A stretch of DNA of 64,000 bases from Mucilaginibacter sp. SG564 (GCF_013149275.1 NZ_JABGNA010000018.1:1-64000), one strand, 5' to 3'; shown: positions 1 through 8,404, counted from the first letter of the stretch. Numbers and translations are program-made. Notes: a model not told the origin generated them from the letters alone.

Positions 1-51
1 ATCGGCGGAAAGAAACCTATCGATATGGTCGCCCTAAACAACAAAAAATAA
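1..51 (+). CDS. possible C-terminal tail of an upstream gene (partial)
   Basis: The first frame is open from the left edge to a TAA at 49-51 and ends in the residues IDMVALNNKK. Its codons favour C in the third position, like the real genes here, and the sequence turns AT-rich after the stop. Frame 3 is also open, to a TAA at 120-122, so the frame choice is uncertain. Either gene would converge on hemA. Nothing can be said about function. Confidence 0.25.
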   Translation: MGGKKPIDMVALNNKK

Positions 52-118
52 TAGCTAATTCTGTTACCGAATTACCTAACCCTTACAGCAATGACATAAT
101 TATAAAAAATAAAGAAGA

Positions 119-1348
119 TTAATTTTCGTTGATCAATATATCTTTAGCCATGATCATGGGCACGCTGATATATTTTTTCTCCATATAATTGATCACCTTT
201 TCCAGTATCTCGCGCGATTGATCATCCAGGCCCTGTACCTCATCGGCAAAAACCGAGTTGATAGCCGTGTTGCGGATCTCTTTGATCTTTTCGGGCACCT
301 GGCGCATAGCCACTTCAATACGGCGTTGTTTTAACTGGGTTAAAAATTCGGCGATGTTTTGCTCAATAATAGCTTCGGCATGTACCAGTTCCTGGTAGCG
401 CTCCTGCAGGTTACGTTTGGCAACCTCGTTAAGCGAGTGTACTTCGATAAAGTTCACCGGGAACTGCTCCAATACCTCGGGAGCGGTGTCATTAGGAATA
501 GCCAGATCCACAATAGTTTTACGACCGGTTTCGCCGTTAAGCAGCGATTGGTATATTTCGGTAGTGATGATAGGCTCCACCGCCGATGTACAGGTGATGA
601 TCACGTCAAAACCCTTTTTGTATGTTTTTAAGGCTTCCAGGTCAAATGCCTCACCACCCAGGTCGGCGGCCAGCTCGGCAGCTTTTGACAGGGTACGGTT
701 AAATACCGCGAAATTGGTGAACTTATGTTTTTTAAGATACTTGGAAATATTACGGTTGGTTTCGCCTGCACCGATGATCAGTACACGGGCATCGCTGGCA
801 CACAGGTTAAGGTCGCGCAGTTTGCGGTAAGCCAATGATACTACCGAAATGGGATTTTTGGAAATGTTGGTATGCGTGTAAACCTCCTTGGCTGTTTTAA
901 CCACACAGTTCATCACCATGCGTAAACTATCGGCAGTAAGACCTGCCTCTTTGCAATGCTCATAAGCTTTGCGCAGCTGGGCTAAAATCTCCTTTTCGCC
1001 AACTATCAAACTTTCCAATGAGCATGATGTACGTAAAAGATGCACCATCGCCTCCTGATCTTCATAGATAGAAGCGCTTTCCATGAAGGTACTTAAAGAA
1101 TGATCACACAATTCGGTATTAAACGACTCGATAAATTTACGGGCAAAATCCTTATCAACCTTATGGGGGGTTGTCATCACAAACTCAACACGGTTGCACG
1201 TAGCCAGATAAAATATCTCCGGAATCCCAAATTGAGTTTTTACCTGTTGAAGTTTTTCTGTCAGATTTTCCTGGCAAACCACCAATCTACCTAATTCCTT
1301 CAGTTCAATCTGTTTGTGTGTAAAAGCAATAACCTTTAAGTACTTCAA
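119..1348 (-). CDS. hemA: Glutamyl-tRNA reductase
   Basis: Cytoplasmic NADPH-dependent enzyme that reduces glutamyl-tRNA(Glu) to glutamate-1-semialdehyde, the first committed step of C5 heme synthesis. The 409-aa product has the usual family length. The ATCNRVEF motif holds the expected nucleophilic cysteine (Cys51). The segment around SLIVGEKEILAQLRKA is the conserved substrate-domain signature, and GAGETNRNISKYL starts the NADPH-binding Rossmann domain. A helical dimerisation tail follows. It stands alone here, without hemC or hemD beside it. A -7-like box (TATTTTTG on the minus strand) lies at 1371-1378 upstream of the start. Identification is firm. Confidence 0.97.
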   Translation of the reverse strand: MKYLKVIAFTHKQIELKELGRLVVCQENLTEKLQQVKTQFGIPEIFYLATCNRVEFVMTTPHKVDKDFARKFIESFNTELCDHSLSTFMESASIYEDQEAMVHLLRTSCSLESLIVGEKEILAQLRKAYEHCKEAGLTADSLRMVMNCVVKTAKEVYTHTNISKNPISVVSLAYRKLRDLNLCASDARVLIIGAGETNRNISKYLKKHKFTNFAVFNRTLSKAAELAADLGGEAFDLEALKTYKKGFDVIITCTSAVEPIITTEIYQSLLNGETGRKTIVDLAIPNDTAPEVLEQFPVNFIEVHSLNEVAKRNLQERYQELVHAEAIIEQNIAEFLTQLKQRRIEVAMRQVPEKIKEIRNTAINSVFADEVQGLDDQSREILEKVINYMEKKYISVPMIMAKDILINEN

Positions 1349-1370
1349 AGCAGTTTTAAATTTGACCGAA

Positions 1371-1378
1371 CAAAAATA
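1371..1378 (-). promoter_or_regulatory. Candidate -7 box of hemA
   Basis: Read on the minus strand this is TATTTTTG, matching the Bacteroidota -7 pattern TAnnTTTG, 22 nt upstream of the hemA ATG. The nearest TTG is 23 nt further up, slightly beyond the usual 19-21, so support is partial. Confidence 0.35.
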
Positions 1379-1514
1379 TCACTATAAATGACATCCCGTG
1401 TCAATACTTTGTCATACAGGGCTATTTAGAATGTTTATAAATTACGTATTTTGACCGTAACACCACATTAAAACTGCTTAAAACAATATTTAGCAAAATA
1501 ATGTATATTACATA

Positions 1515-1889
1515 ATGCATCTCATCAAAAATATAAGCCTGGTTATACTGGTAATTGGCTATGTGCTTGCAGGTATCAATCATTTTATCAATCCAACATC
1601 TTATTACCGCATCATTCCGCATTATTTGCCCTACCCGGTAGCGATTAATATAGTAGCGGGCGCTGCCGAAATATTGCTTGGCCTGCTGCTTATCCCTACA
1701 CAAACCAGACCTATGGCGGCTTATACTATAATATTAATGCTGATTGCTTTTTTACCGGTACATATCAGCATGATCAGTGATGCACCTTTAAGATTGGGTA
1801 AATTGACCGTAACTCCACTATTGGCCTGGATACGCCTGGCATTGCAGTCGGTGCTGATAGCCTGGGCATGGTGGTATACTAAATCGTAG
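1515..1889 (+). CDS. DoxX-like integral membrane protein
   Basis: A 124-aa hydrophobic protein with four predicted membrane segments (about residues 5-22, 44-62, 67-86 and 98-118). The arrangement VIGYVLAGINHFINPTSYY followed by a glycine/alanine-rich second helix (AAEILLGLLL) is typical of DoxX/MauE-like proteins. Some members of that family are linked to oxidoreductase or redox functions, but the role of this one is unknown. It is monocistronic, and a CATTGCGAG fold-back repeat starts 37 nt after its stop. The overlapping minus-strand frame at 1422-1703 is a shadow. Confidence 0.75.
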   Translation: MHLIKNISLVILVIGYVLAGINHFINPTSYYRIIPHYLPYPVAINIVAGAAEILLGLLLIPTQTRPMAAYTIILMLIAFLPVHISMISDAPLRLGKLTVTPLLAWIRLALQSVLIAWAWWYTKS

Positions 1890-1925
1890 TTGTGAAACAA
1901 GAGGGTAGAAATATAAAAAAAAATA

Positions 1926-2063
1926 ACGTCATTGCGAGCGTAGCGTGGCAATCCCCTACTTACAGAGCGGACCTGCATATCGGGGATTATTAATATTGTT
2001 AATTGTCTTTTAAAGGAATTAATGAGCTCCCTCTGGTCGGTTGTCCACGCTACGCAATGACGT
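1926..2063. repeat. CATTGCGAG fold-back repeat, long type (copy 1)
   Basis: The ends are inverted: ACGTCATTGCGAG at the left and CGCAATGACGT at the right. The left arm continues CGTAGCGTGGCAATCCCC. The middle holds ATTAATGAGCTCC and GGTCGGTTGTCC, which recur in reverse orientation in copies at 32855 and 56042. The right arm has lost a CTCG step relative to the other copies. The element fills most of the gap between the DoxX-like gene and the GNAT-nitrilase gene. Confidence 0.85.
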
Positions 2064-2138
2064 GTGAAGAAGCGTCAGCGGGTGAGTTGTCACCGGCATT
2101 GATGGACTAACATTAAGAACACCACATATAAACAACCT

Positions 2139-3665
2139 ATGGATCTGCAAAGTGTCGAAATGCGTAACCTGGAAGTACAGGACTACCAGGAGCTTAAAAA
2201 GTCGATGAAATCGGCCTACATGGATATGGATGAGGACTATTGGGATGCCAATTCCATCAAAAGGCTCATTAAACTTTTCCCCGAAGGCCAGATCTGTATC
2301 ACCGTGAACGATGTGGTGGTAGGCTGCGCGCTATCCATCATTGTCGACTATCAAAAATTCGGCGATAACCACACCTACAAACAAATAACCGGCGACAGCA
2401 CTTTTAAAACCCATACCGACAAAGGCGATGTATTGTATGGAATCGACATTTTTATCCACCCCAATTATCGCGGCCTGCGCCTGGCCCGTCGGTTATATGA
2501 GGCCCGCAAGGCACTTTGCGAAAAGCTGAACCTCAAAAGCATCATCGCCGGTGGCCGTATTCCTAATTATCAGAAATACCAGAATGATCTGACGCCACGG
2601 CAATATATTGATAAGGTAAAGTATAAAGAGATCTATGACCCCACCCTGTCGTTTCAGTTGGCCAATGATTTTCACGTACGCAAGGTGCTGCGTAATTACC
2701 TGCCTGAGGATAGCCGTTCCAAAGGTTTCGCTACCCTTATTGAGTGGAACAATGTGTATTACGAGGAGATCAGCACGGCCATCAACCAAAAAACCGTGGT
2801 ACGCATAGGTTTGGTACAATGGCAAATGCGTAGTTATAATAACATCAGCGAACTGCTTAAACATGCTGAGTATTTTGTTGACGCGGTGAGCGATTACCAG
2901 GCCGATTTTATCCTGTTTCCCGAGTTGTTCAACACCCCGCTGATGGCCGATTATAACCACATGGATTCGGCCAAGGCCATGCGCGAACTGGCCAAGTACA
3001 CACAACCCATTATCGAAGAGTTTTCCAAACTGGCGGTATCCTACAACGTAAATATTATTGCCGGCAGCATGCCGGTTATTTTTGAGGATTCGCTGTACAA
3101 TGTATCCTACCTGTTCAGGCGCAACGGCAGCATGGAAGAGGTTTACAAGATACACCCTACCCCGGCCGAGATCAGCTCCTGGGGTATGCGCGGCGGCGAT
3201 GAAGTAAAAGTATTTGAAACCGATGCAGGTAAAGTAGGCATCCTGATTTGTTATGATGTGGAGTTCCCCGAACTATCACGCATCCTGGCCAGCCAGGACA
3301 TGCAGATATTGTTTGTACCTTTCCTCACCGATACACAGAATGGCTACAACCGGGTAAAATTTTGTGCCCAGGCCCGCGCTGTAGAGAACGAATGTTATGT
3401 AGCCATTGCCGGCTGTGTGGGCAATTTGCCCAATGTAAACAATATGGGCATCAGCTACGCGCAATCGGCAGTATTTACACCTTCGGACTTTGGTTTCCCT
3501 ACCAATGGTATCCAGTCAGAAGCTACACCCAATACCGAGATGATCGTGATTGCCGATGTAGATCTGTCGTTGCTAGATGAACTGCATGAATATGGCAGCG
3601 TTCAAAACATCAAGGATCGCCGGACAGATCTGTACAATATTACTTTTAACGGCAAAAAGGTGTAG
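2139..3665 (+). CDS. Bifunctional GNAT acetyltransferase / carbon-nitrogen hydrolase
   Basis: A 508-aa fusion. Residues about 1-200 form a GNAT N-acetyltransferase, with the acetyl-CoA loop region IHPNYRGLRLARRLYEA at about 107-123. Residues about 220-505 form a nitrilase-superfamily hydrolase. The Glu-Lys-Cys triad is visible as E262 (FILFPELF), K337 (YKIHP) and C371 (GILICYDVEFPE). The family normally cleaves amides or nitriles, while the GNAT half acetylates an amine. The substrate of this fusion is unknown. The architecture is recurrent in Bacteroidota. It is cytoplasmic, with no signal peptide, and appears monocistronic. Confidence 0.9.
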   Translation: MDLQSVEMRNLEVQDYQELKKSMKSAYMDMDEDYWDANSIKRLIKLFPEGQICITVNDVVVGCALSIIVDYQKFGDNHTYKQITGDSTFKTHTDKGDVLYGIDIFIHPNYRGLRLARRLYEARKALCEKLNLKSIIAGGRIPNYQKYQNDLTPRQYIDKVKYKEIYDPTLSFQLANDFHVRKVLRNYLPEDSRSKGFATLIEWNNVYYEEISTAINQKTVVRIGLVQWQMRSYNNISELLKHAEYFVDAVSDYQADFILFPELFNTPLMADYNHMDSAKAMRELAKYTQPIIEEFSKLAVSYNVNIIAGSMPVIFEDSLYNVSYLFRRNGSMEEVYKIHPTPAEISSWGMRGGDEVKVFETDAGKVGILICYDVEFPELSRILASQDMQILFVPFLTDTQNGYNRVKFCAQARAVENECYVAIAGCVGNLPNVNNMGISYAQSAVFTPSDFGFPTNGIQSEATPNTEMIVIADVDLSLLDELHEYGSVQNIKDRRTDLYNITFNGKKV

Positions 3666-3774
3666 TTCGTCGAAATATTTAACCCACAGAATGCTACTTA
3701 TATAAATAATATTTACATTCAACGCCAGTTAAATACTTGTTGAAATAATGAAACCTAAACCTGTTATCATACCT

Positions 3775-4572
3775 ATGAAAAATATTTGTGTGCTATTCCT
3801 GTTTATCATTGCCGGCTTTGTAGCCCGTGCACAGGACACGGTAAAAAAAGCGGCTACGCACCGGTTTAGCATAGATGCACATTCGGTGGTAAAAGACTCC
3901 ACTGGGAAAACGCTTACTTTTAATGAGTGGAGTACCTTAAGCCGCACGAGGGAGTATGTTTTGTGGCCGGATGATGTGAACAATGTCAATACCGCTTTTA
4001 CCATTTTAAAAAAAGGCTATACACCTCCTCAATATCGTTCAGCTGTAAATACAGGAAATACGATTCCTGCCGGTCAAAAAAACCTTTCGCCGGAGGAAGC
4101 CGAAGAACAACGCATGGCATCGTATCCAAAACCCATGGAGTCGGAGAATTTCACTATAGGCCAGGAGGTCGAATCGTTCAGCACCCATGACATGAATGGT
4201 AAAAAAGTAAAGCTCAAAGACCTGCGTGGCAAGGTAGTGATGCTGAACTTTTGGTTTATTGGCTGTCCGCCTTGCCGGGCAGAAATACCCGAGTTAAACA
4301 AACTGGTTGAACTGTATAAAGATAATCCCAATGTTGTTTTTCTGGCCGTAGCCTTAGATCAACGATGGGATATCCGGACTTTTATGAAAACAAACCCTTT
4401 CAATTTTGAAATTATCGACGACGGCCGTTCTATTGCCGATATTTATAAAATACACCTTTACCCCACCAGCGTGATACTGGATAAGGAAGGCAAAGTAGCC
4501 TTCCATACGGTAAGCTTCGCCGCAAACTCACCTTACTGGATGAAAAAGACTATTAATGAGGCTTTGAAATGA
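3775..4572 (+). CDS. Exported TlpA-like thioredoxin-fold protein
   Basis: I prefer the ATG at 3775 over the one at 3748 because it begins a clean signal peptide (MKNICVLFLFIIAGFVARA). This gives a 265-aa product. About 110 residues of unassigned N-terminal sequence precede a redoxin/TlpA domain of about 140 residues. That domain carries the active-site motif WFIGCPPCRAEIP and the cis-proline region HLYPTSVILD. It probably acts as a periplasmic thiol-disulfide reductase; the partner is unknown. It follows the GNAT-nitrilase gene by about 110 nt with no clear operon link. Confidence 0.88.
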   Translation: MKNICVLFLFIIAGFVARAQDTVKKAATHRFSIDAHSVVKDSTGKTLTFNEWSTLSRTREYVLWPDDVNNVNTAFTILKKGYTPPQYRSAVNTGNTIPAGQKNLSPEEAEEQRMASYPKPMESENFTIGQEVESFSTHDMNGKKVKLKDLRGKVVMLNFWFIGCPPCRAEIPELNKLVELYKDNPNVVFLAVALDQRWDIRTFMKTNPFNFEIIDDGRSIADIYKIHLYPTSVILDKEGKVAFHTVSFAANSPYWMKKTINEALK

Positions 4573-4604
4573 TAGGCACTGTAATAGTGGCGCGGTGATA
4601 TCAA

Positions 4605-4826
4605 ACGCTATTGCAAGCGTCCCGCTTGTAAGCATAAGCTATTTTAAGGATTGTCCTAATTTTTAACACAAGCTGGACGCTTGCGGTAGCGAGAGAGACG
4701 CTTTCGCTTTCGCTCCCGCGAGATTAGCACAGCGTATCTCGTGGGAAGCATGATTAAAGCTTTCAGCTTTATAGTTCAGCTGAAAGCTGAAGCCATGTTT
4801 ACCACGGGCTGAAAGCCCGCGGCAGC
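4605..4826. repeat. Mosaic repeat module with nested hairpins (copy 1)
   Basis: It contains an outer inverted pair (GCAAGCGTCCCGCTTGT near 4614-4630 and ACAAGCTGGACGCTTGC near 4668-4684). Next come the words CGCTCCCGCGAGATTAGC and GTATCTCGTGGG, a CAGCTGAAAGCTG palindrome, and a CCACGGGCTGAAAGCCCGCGG palindrome. Reverse-complemented, these words recur in the same order at 28477-28580 and 56200-56304. It abuts the CATTGCGAG fold-back at 4831. Together they occupy nearly all of the 450-bp gene-free gap 4573-5025. Confidence 0.8.
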
Positions 4827-4830
4827 AGAG

Positions 4831-4932
4831 CGCGTCATTGCGAGGTACGAAGCAATCTCTATGCTGTACAGAGCAGAGTATGCATGTTTGATCTGCCTAT
4901 GTAGGGATTGCTTCGTACCTCGCAATGACGCG
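4831..4932. repeat. CATTGCGAG fold-back repeat, short type (copy 2)
   Basis: The arms are nearly perfect inverted copies: CGCGTCATTGCGAGGTACGA at the left and TCGTACCTCGCAATGACGCG at the right, extending to about 28 bp. About 47 nt lie between the arms. The RNA would form a long hairpin. It is joined to the mosaic module on its left. Confidence 0.9.
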
Positions 4933-5025
4933 CGGATAAAAAAGTTGTATCATCTTCTCTAATCAGACACCCCCATACTGCGTGTGCATCAACCAATTCA
5001 CACTAAAAAAGTGTAATTTTCGCCC

Positions 5026-5859
5026 ATGATCCGTAAAGATAATTATACTCTGCCCGGCGCCAAGGGCCGCCCTATGCTGATTGATGTAACGTATGACGAC
5101 GCGCTGAAAAACGCGCCGGTAGTGATCTTTGCGCATGGCTTTAAAGGGTTTAAAGACTGGGGCACGCATAACCTGGTAGCCGATCATTTCGCCCGGAACG
5201 GTTTCCGGTACCTCAAGTTCAACTTTTCGCATAATGGCACCACGCCCGATCATCCTACCGATTTTGCCGATCTGATAGCCTTCAGCGATAACACCTTTTC
5301 CATTGAGCTGGAAGACCTGGATACGATTATTGATTTTGCCTGTAGTGGCTCGGGCATGGCGGCAGCTAACAGCGTATTTTTAATAGGCCACAGCATGGGG
5401 GGCGGCATTAGTATCATTAAATCGGCCGAAGACAGCCGCATCAAAAAACTGGTCACCCTGGCCTCTATATCAGGTTTCCGTAATCTGTGGCCAAAACAAA
5501 GCGAAGCCCAGTGGTACCTGCAAGGCGTTATTTATATGCACAATTCGCGCACCGGTCAGCAAATGCCCCTCAAATCAACCCTATTGGATGATCTGGACAA
5601 ACATCCGCTTCGCCTGGATATCCCCGCCAAAGCCGCCGAAGTACAACAACCCTGGCTGCTGGTACACGGCGACATCGACCCAACCGTACCGCTCGATCAT
5701 GCCAAAGAACTGCATACCGCCCAACCCAATGCCGAATTCGTGATCATCAAAGGCGGCGACCATGTTTTAGGCGCCACACACCCTTATACCGGCGATACGA
5801 TACCCGCTGCCTTACAGGAATTTTGCGATAGGGCGATAGCGTTTCTTAATAATTATTGA
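5026..5859 (+). CDS. Alpha/beta hydrolase (dienelactone hydrolase-like)
   Basis: A 277-aa cytoplasmic serine hydrolase. The nucleophile elbow GHSMGG places the catalytic serine at Ser123. The oxyanion-hole region is FAHGFKGFKDWG (about 35-46). A late VHGDIDPTVP supplies the likely Asp and GGDHVLGATH the His. The fold resembles prolyl-oligopeptidase or dienelactone hydrolases, and the substrate cannot be read from sequence. It lies between two repeat-filled gaps and is probably transcribed alone. Confidence 0.85.
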   Translation: MIRKDNYTLPGAKGRPMLIDVTYDDALKNAPVVIFAHGFKGFKDWGTHNLVADHFARNGFRYLKFNFSHNGTTPDHPTDFADLIAFSDNTFSIELEDLDTIIDFACSGSGMAAANSVFLIGHSMGGGISIIKSAEDSRIKKLVTLASISGFRNLWPKQSEAQWYLQGVIYMHNSRTGQQMPLKSTLLDDLDKHPLRLDIPAKAAEVQQPWLLVHGDIDPTVPLDHAKELHTAQPNAEFVIIKGGDHVLGATHPYTGDTIPAALQEFCDRAIAFLNNY

Positions 5860-5865
5860 ATTTTG

Positions 5866-5910
5866 TCTGAACCCTGATTTTTCAGATTAAGGGATTACCG
5901 TAATTTAGTG
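5866..5910. repeat. Short repeat of the TCTGAAnC-CTGATTT-CAGATT type
   Basis: The tract reads TGTCTGAACCCTGATTTTTC followed by AGATTAAGGGATTACC. It resembles the left arm of the fold-back at 36258-36371 between kdpC and kdpD (TCTGAATCAGAATTTACAGG). Only this half is clear here. Confidence 0.45.
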
Positions 5911-5931
5911 AATTATTCGATTAACCCGCTT

Positions 5932-6009
5932 TGTCATCCTGAGGAACGAAGGATCTATTCATAAACAGGCATATCGCTTAATAGATGCTTCACTTCGTTC
6001 AGCATGACA
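5932..6009. repeat. Fold-back repeat TGTCATCCTGAGG...CAGCATGACA
   Basis: Inverted ends TGTCATCCTGAGGAACGAAG and CTTCGTTCAGCATGACA enclose about 40 nt. A right half of the same family, AGATGCTTCGTTCCTCAGCA followed by TGACA, lies alone at 33078-33102. Translating this repeat gives the HAERSEAS string often seen in spurious predicted proteins. Confidence 0.8.
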
Positions 6010-6345
6010 AACATATTGTAAAAACCACCCTTCTTCTTCTCCGTCAACAGAACAGCTTCGGGCGAAAGCGGGCAGAACAATGGAGGCCTGTGCGTATGCG
6101 GGGCATAGCAAGTTTTTGCTGTAGCGCAGGAAAATGAGGGAACGAAGTGGGGCAAAATAATTGCCGCCCTGGTTCTGTCCGGTTTGCAGGGTAAAGGCCC
6201 TGTGCGGCAAAGAAGCATTTCTGGTGACAGCCTTTTTGGTTACTTTTGTGGCGACAAAAGTGACTGGCCCTCCCGCGGCCAAGAGCGGGTCTGCGCCATA
6301 CCCAAACGTCATTCCTTCGTCAATAAACACCCCATTACCGTAACT
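6010..6345. repeat. Gene-free stretch with a TTTTGTGGCGACAAAAGTGAC hairpin
   Basis: No convincing gene. The GC-rich stretch reads open in several frames, but the translations are repeat-like (TFVATKVTKK). A short hairpin, ACTTTTGTGGCGACAAAAGT, lies near 6242-6261. From memory, this kind of sequence recurs in Bacteroidota intergenic regions, so it is probably an interspersed element continuous with the fold-back at 5932. No second copy is in this window. Confidence 0.4.
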
Positions 6346-6390
6346 TTAAACACTTAGCCTTATCTTAAACCAAAATACTATTAGCTTACC

Positions 6391-7398
6391 ATGAGTTTAG
6401 AAGGATCACGAAAAGAAGGAAAAAAATATATTAACGTTATACCAACCGACGAAGGCGGCTTTGGTAAAATACTCCCGATACTGGGCGAATACATCAATAA
6501 CAAGGCCGAGCGGATCCCCCTCAAAACGCTTGGCCCGTTTAAAACCGATACTGCCATTTACCAAAACCCACCGGCCAGCGGTTTGCGCATTACCTGGATA
6601 GGCCATACCAGCATACTGATCGAGATTGACGGCAAACGTATCCTTACCGATCCGGTTTGGGGCCAGCGTGTTTCCTTTTCCAAATACATCGGCCCTAAAC
6701 GCTTTTTTCAACCACCACTTTCATTAAGTAAATTACCCTCGCTGGATGCCGTCATCATATCTCATGATCATTATGACCATCTGGATAAGGATACTATTCA
6801 ATTTTTCGCAGAAGCTACCGTTCCCTTTTATTGCTCCATAGGCGTAGGGCAACACCTGCGTAAATGGGGCATTAATGCAGATCGCATCACCGAAATGGAT
6901 TGGGGCAATAGCGTGGTCATCGGCAACGATCTGGTGGTTACAGCTACACCAGCACGCCATTTCTCTGGCCGGGGCATTACCGGGCGTAATGAAACCCTGT
7001 GGTCATCATTCGTGATCAAAGGCCCCAAACACAATATTTATTTTGGTGCCGATTCGGGCTGGTCGCCCAGTTTCGCGGAGATCGGTGAAGCCTTTGGCCC
7101 GTTTGACTTAACCATACTGGAAATTGGCGCTTATGGCAAATACTGGCCCGATATACACATGGGCCCCGATCATGCCTCCAACGCGCACCTGGCCCTCAAA
7201 GGCAAACTGATGATGCCCGTACATTATGGCACCTTTAGCCTGGCCCCGCATGCCTGGTACGAACCCATTGAACGGCTAACCGACCTGGCAAAAGATAAAA
7301 ACATCAACCTGTTTGTCCCCAAACCCGGCGAACCTACGGAGGTAAAAGCCGAGTATAACTCCAACTGGTGGAAACCGTATTTGTCGCAAAGTTCATAG
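6391..7398 (+). CDS. Metallo-beta-lactamase-fold hydrolase (UlaG / NAPE-PLD-like)
   Basis: A 335-aa metal-dependent hydrolase. The start WIGHTSILIEIDGKRILTDP and the metal motif SHDHYDHLD (HxHxDH) are typical of the UlaG/NAPE-PLD branch. Further ligands are likely in TPARHFSGRG, YFGADSGWS and MPVHYGTF. There is no obvious signal peptide. Family members act on lactones, phosphodiesters or N-acyl phospholipids, so the substrate here is open. A hairpin terminator follows at 7466-7507. Confidence 0.88.
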   Translation: MSLEGSRKEGKKYINVIPTDEGGFGKILPILGEYINNKAERIPLKTLGPFKTDTAIYQNPPASGLRITWIGHTSILIEIDGKRILTDPVWGQRVSFSKYIGPKRFFQPPLSLSKLPSLDAVIISHDHYDHLDKDTIQFFAEATVPFYCSIGVGQHLRKWGINADRITEMDWGNSVVIGNDLVVTATPARHFSGRGITGRNETLWSSFVIKGPKHNIYFGADSGWSPSFAEIGEAFGPFDLTILEIGAYGKYWPDIHMGPDHASNAHLALKGKLMMPVHYGTFSLAPHAWYEPIERLTDLAKDKNINLFVPKPGEPTEVKAEYNSNWWKPYLSQSS

Positions 7399-7465
7399 TG
7401 ATAGATCATGGGCATGGCAAAAAGATTGTCATCCTCTGCATAATTTTTCGTATATTTATACACGC

Positions 7466-7507
7466 AACAGCCCGGGCTTCTCTAAACCAGAAAACCGGGC
7501 TGTTTTG
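7466..7507 (+). terminator. Intrinsic terminator after the MBL-fold gene
   Basis: The stem AACAGCCCGG (7466-7475) pairs perfectly with CCGGGCTGTT (7495-7504) across a 19-nt loop, and TTG follows in a T-rich stretch. Confidence 0.8.
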
Positions 7508-7526
7508 TTAAAGAACCACAAGGCAC

Positions 7527-7720
7527 AAAAACCGACCGTTTGGTATGTCGCCACTTGAGCATCAATAAATTAATACTTTTTAAACCTTTCAAAACCCGTC
7601 AAAAATTTGTTAAAAAGTGTTAAAATGGCGTTAAAGTTTAGTTAAAATGAGCAAAAGCCACTCCATTTCACCCTGTTTTTGGCTAAAAAAGTGTTAAAAT
7701 TTGAGGTTTAAAAAGTTTTT
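7527..7720 (+). repeat. AT-rich leader element, copy 1 (upstream of the RDD gene)
   Basis: A roughly 190-bp element whose ends recur, reverse-complemented, at 32600-32790. The left end reads ACCGACCGTTTGGTATGTCG. Then comes ATCAATAAATTAATACTTTT. The right end is AAAAAGTGTTAAAATTTGAG followed by GTTTAAAAAGTTTT. An inner inverted pair (TACTTTTTAAACCT at 7574-7587 against AGGTTTAAAAAGTTT at about 7705-7719) could close a large stem. GTTAAA words begin at 7609, 7619, 7630 and 7641, close to one helical turn apart. It ends 72 nt before the RDD start. Confidence 0.75.
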
Positions 7721-7792
7721 CCATCAAACAAAGTAACTTCGGGCGTCTGCGACGATCAAACAAAAGTAAACGCTTCACAAAAATCCCGATCA

Positions 7793-8404
7793 ATGAATCA
7801 AAATTATATCTTGGTAATTGAAGGTAAACCACAAGGCCCTTTTAGCATTGAGGAGTTAAAAAACCGTAAACTAAAGCCCGGCGATTTTGTAAAAACCCCT
7901 GAAATGGATGATTATAAAGAGGCGCAGGAAATTGCCGAGCTGCGTGCACTTTTCGGTTTTGCCAAACCGCCGATGCTTATGCAATATTATGGCAGTTTTG
8001 ATCAGCGCCTGCTGGCCTCGGTGCTGGATTGGTTTATGCTTTTCGCGGTATTTGTGATTATTGCCTTTGTGGTGGTACTGCTGTTTATACAGGATAAAGA
8101 AACACGTATTATGGTGTCCTTCGGTATTTTGGGCGTTATCCCGCTGGCTAAAATTATCTATCACATTGTGATGGAAAGCTCGGTTAAACAAGCTACCTAC
8201 GGCAAACAGATGCTCAAAATCAAGGTAGTAGATATGAACGGCGATCGCATCAGTACAGGCAAAGCCATTAGCCGCAACTTGCTCAAGCTGCTTTCTGCCC
8301 TGCCCTTTTGTTTGGGTTATGTAATAGCCTTCTTTAACAAAAAACAACAATGCCTGCATGATATGCTAGCCAATACCCTGGTGATCAAAGAAAGGTTATT
8401 TTAA
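7793..8404 (+). CDS. GYF_2 + RDD domain membrane protein
   Basis: A 203-aa protein. Residues 1-60 match the GYF_2 pattern (GKPQGPFSIEELKNRKLKPG), thought to bind peptides. Residues about 65-200 form an RDD domain with three hydrophobic segments (about 78-102, 110-125 and 163-182). The domain opens with the characteristic QRLLASVLDW region and has a late NKKQQCLHDMLANTLVI. RDD proteins are inner-membrane proteins of mostly unknown role; some are linked to ion transport. The AT-rich leader element lies directly upstream. Confidence 0.85.
   Translation: MNQNYILVIEGKPQGPFSIEELKNRKLKPGDFVKTPEMDDYKEAQEIAELRALFGFAKPPMLMQYYGSFDQRLLASVLDWFMLFAVFVIIAFVVVLLFIQDKETRIMVSFGILGVIPLAKIIYHIVMESSVKQATYGKQMLKIKVVDMNGDRISTGKAISRNLLKLLSALPFCLGYVIAFFNKKQQCLHDMLANTLVIKERLF

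Noticed and set aside
1-122. Frame 3 at the left edge (open to a TAA at 120-122) as the end of an upstream gene
   Set aside because: Its codon use is less like the neighbours than frame 1, and it would overlap the end of hemA by a few bases. Not excluded, but frame 1 is preferred.
2493-3155. 220-aa minus-strand open frame
   Set aside because: Shadow of the GNAT-nitrilase gene, whose motifs and catalytic triad are clear.
4573-5025. Insertion sequence remnant in the repeat-filled gap
   Set aside because: No transposase fragment, no target-site duplication that I can see, and the modules recur elsewhere without any coding part.
5959-6330. 123-aa open frame on the minus strand between the hydrolase and MBL genes
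   Set aside because: It is read through interspersed repeats (contains HAERSEAS and TFVATKVTKK strings), overlaps another equally long frame, and has no domain pattern.
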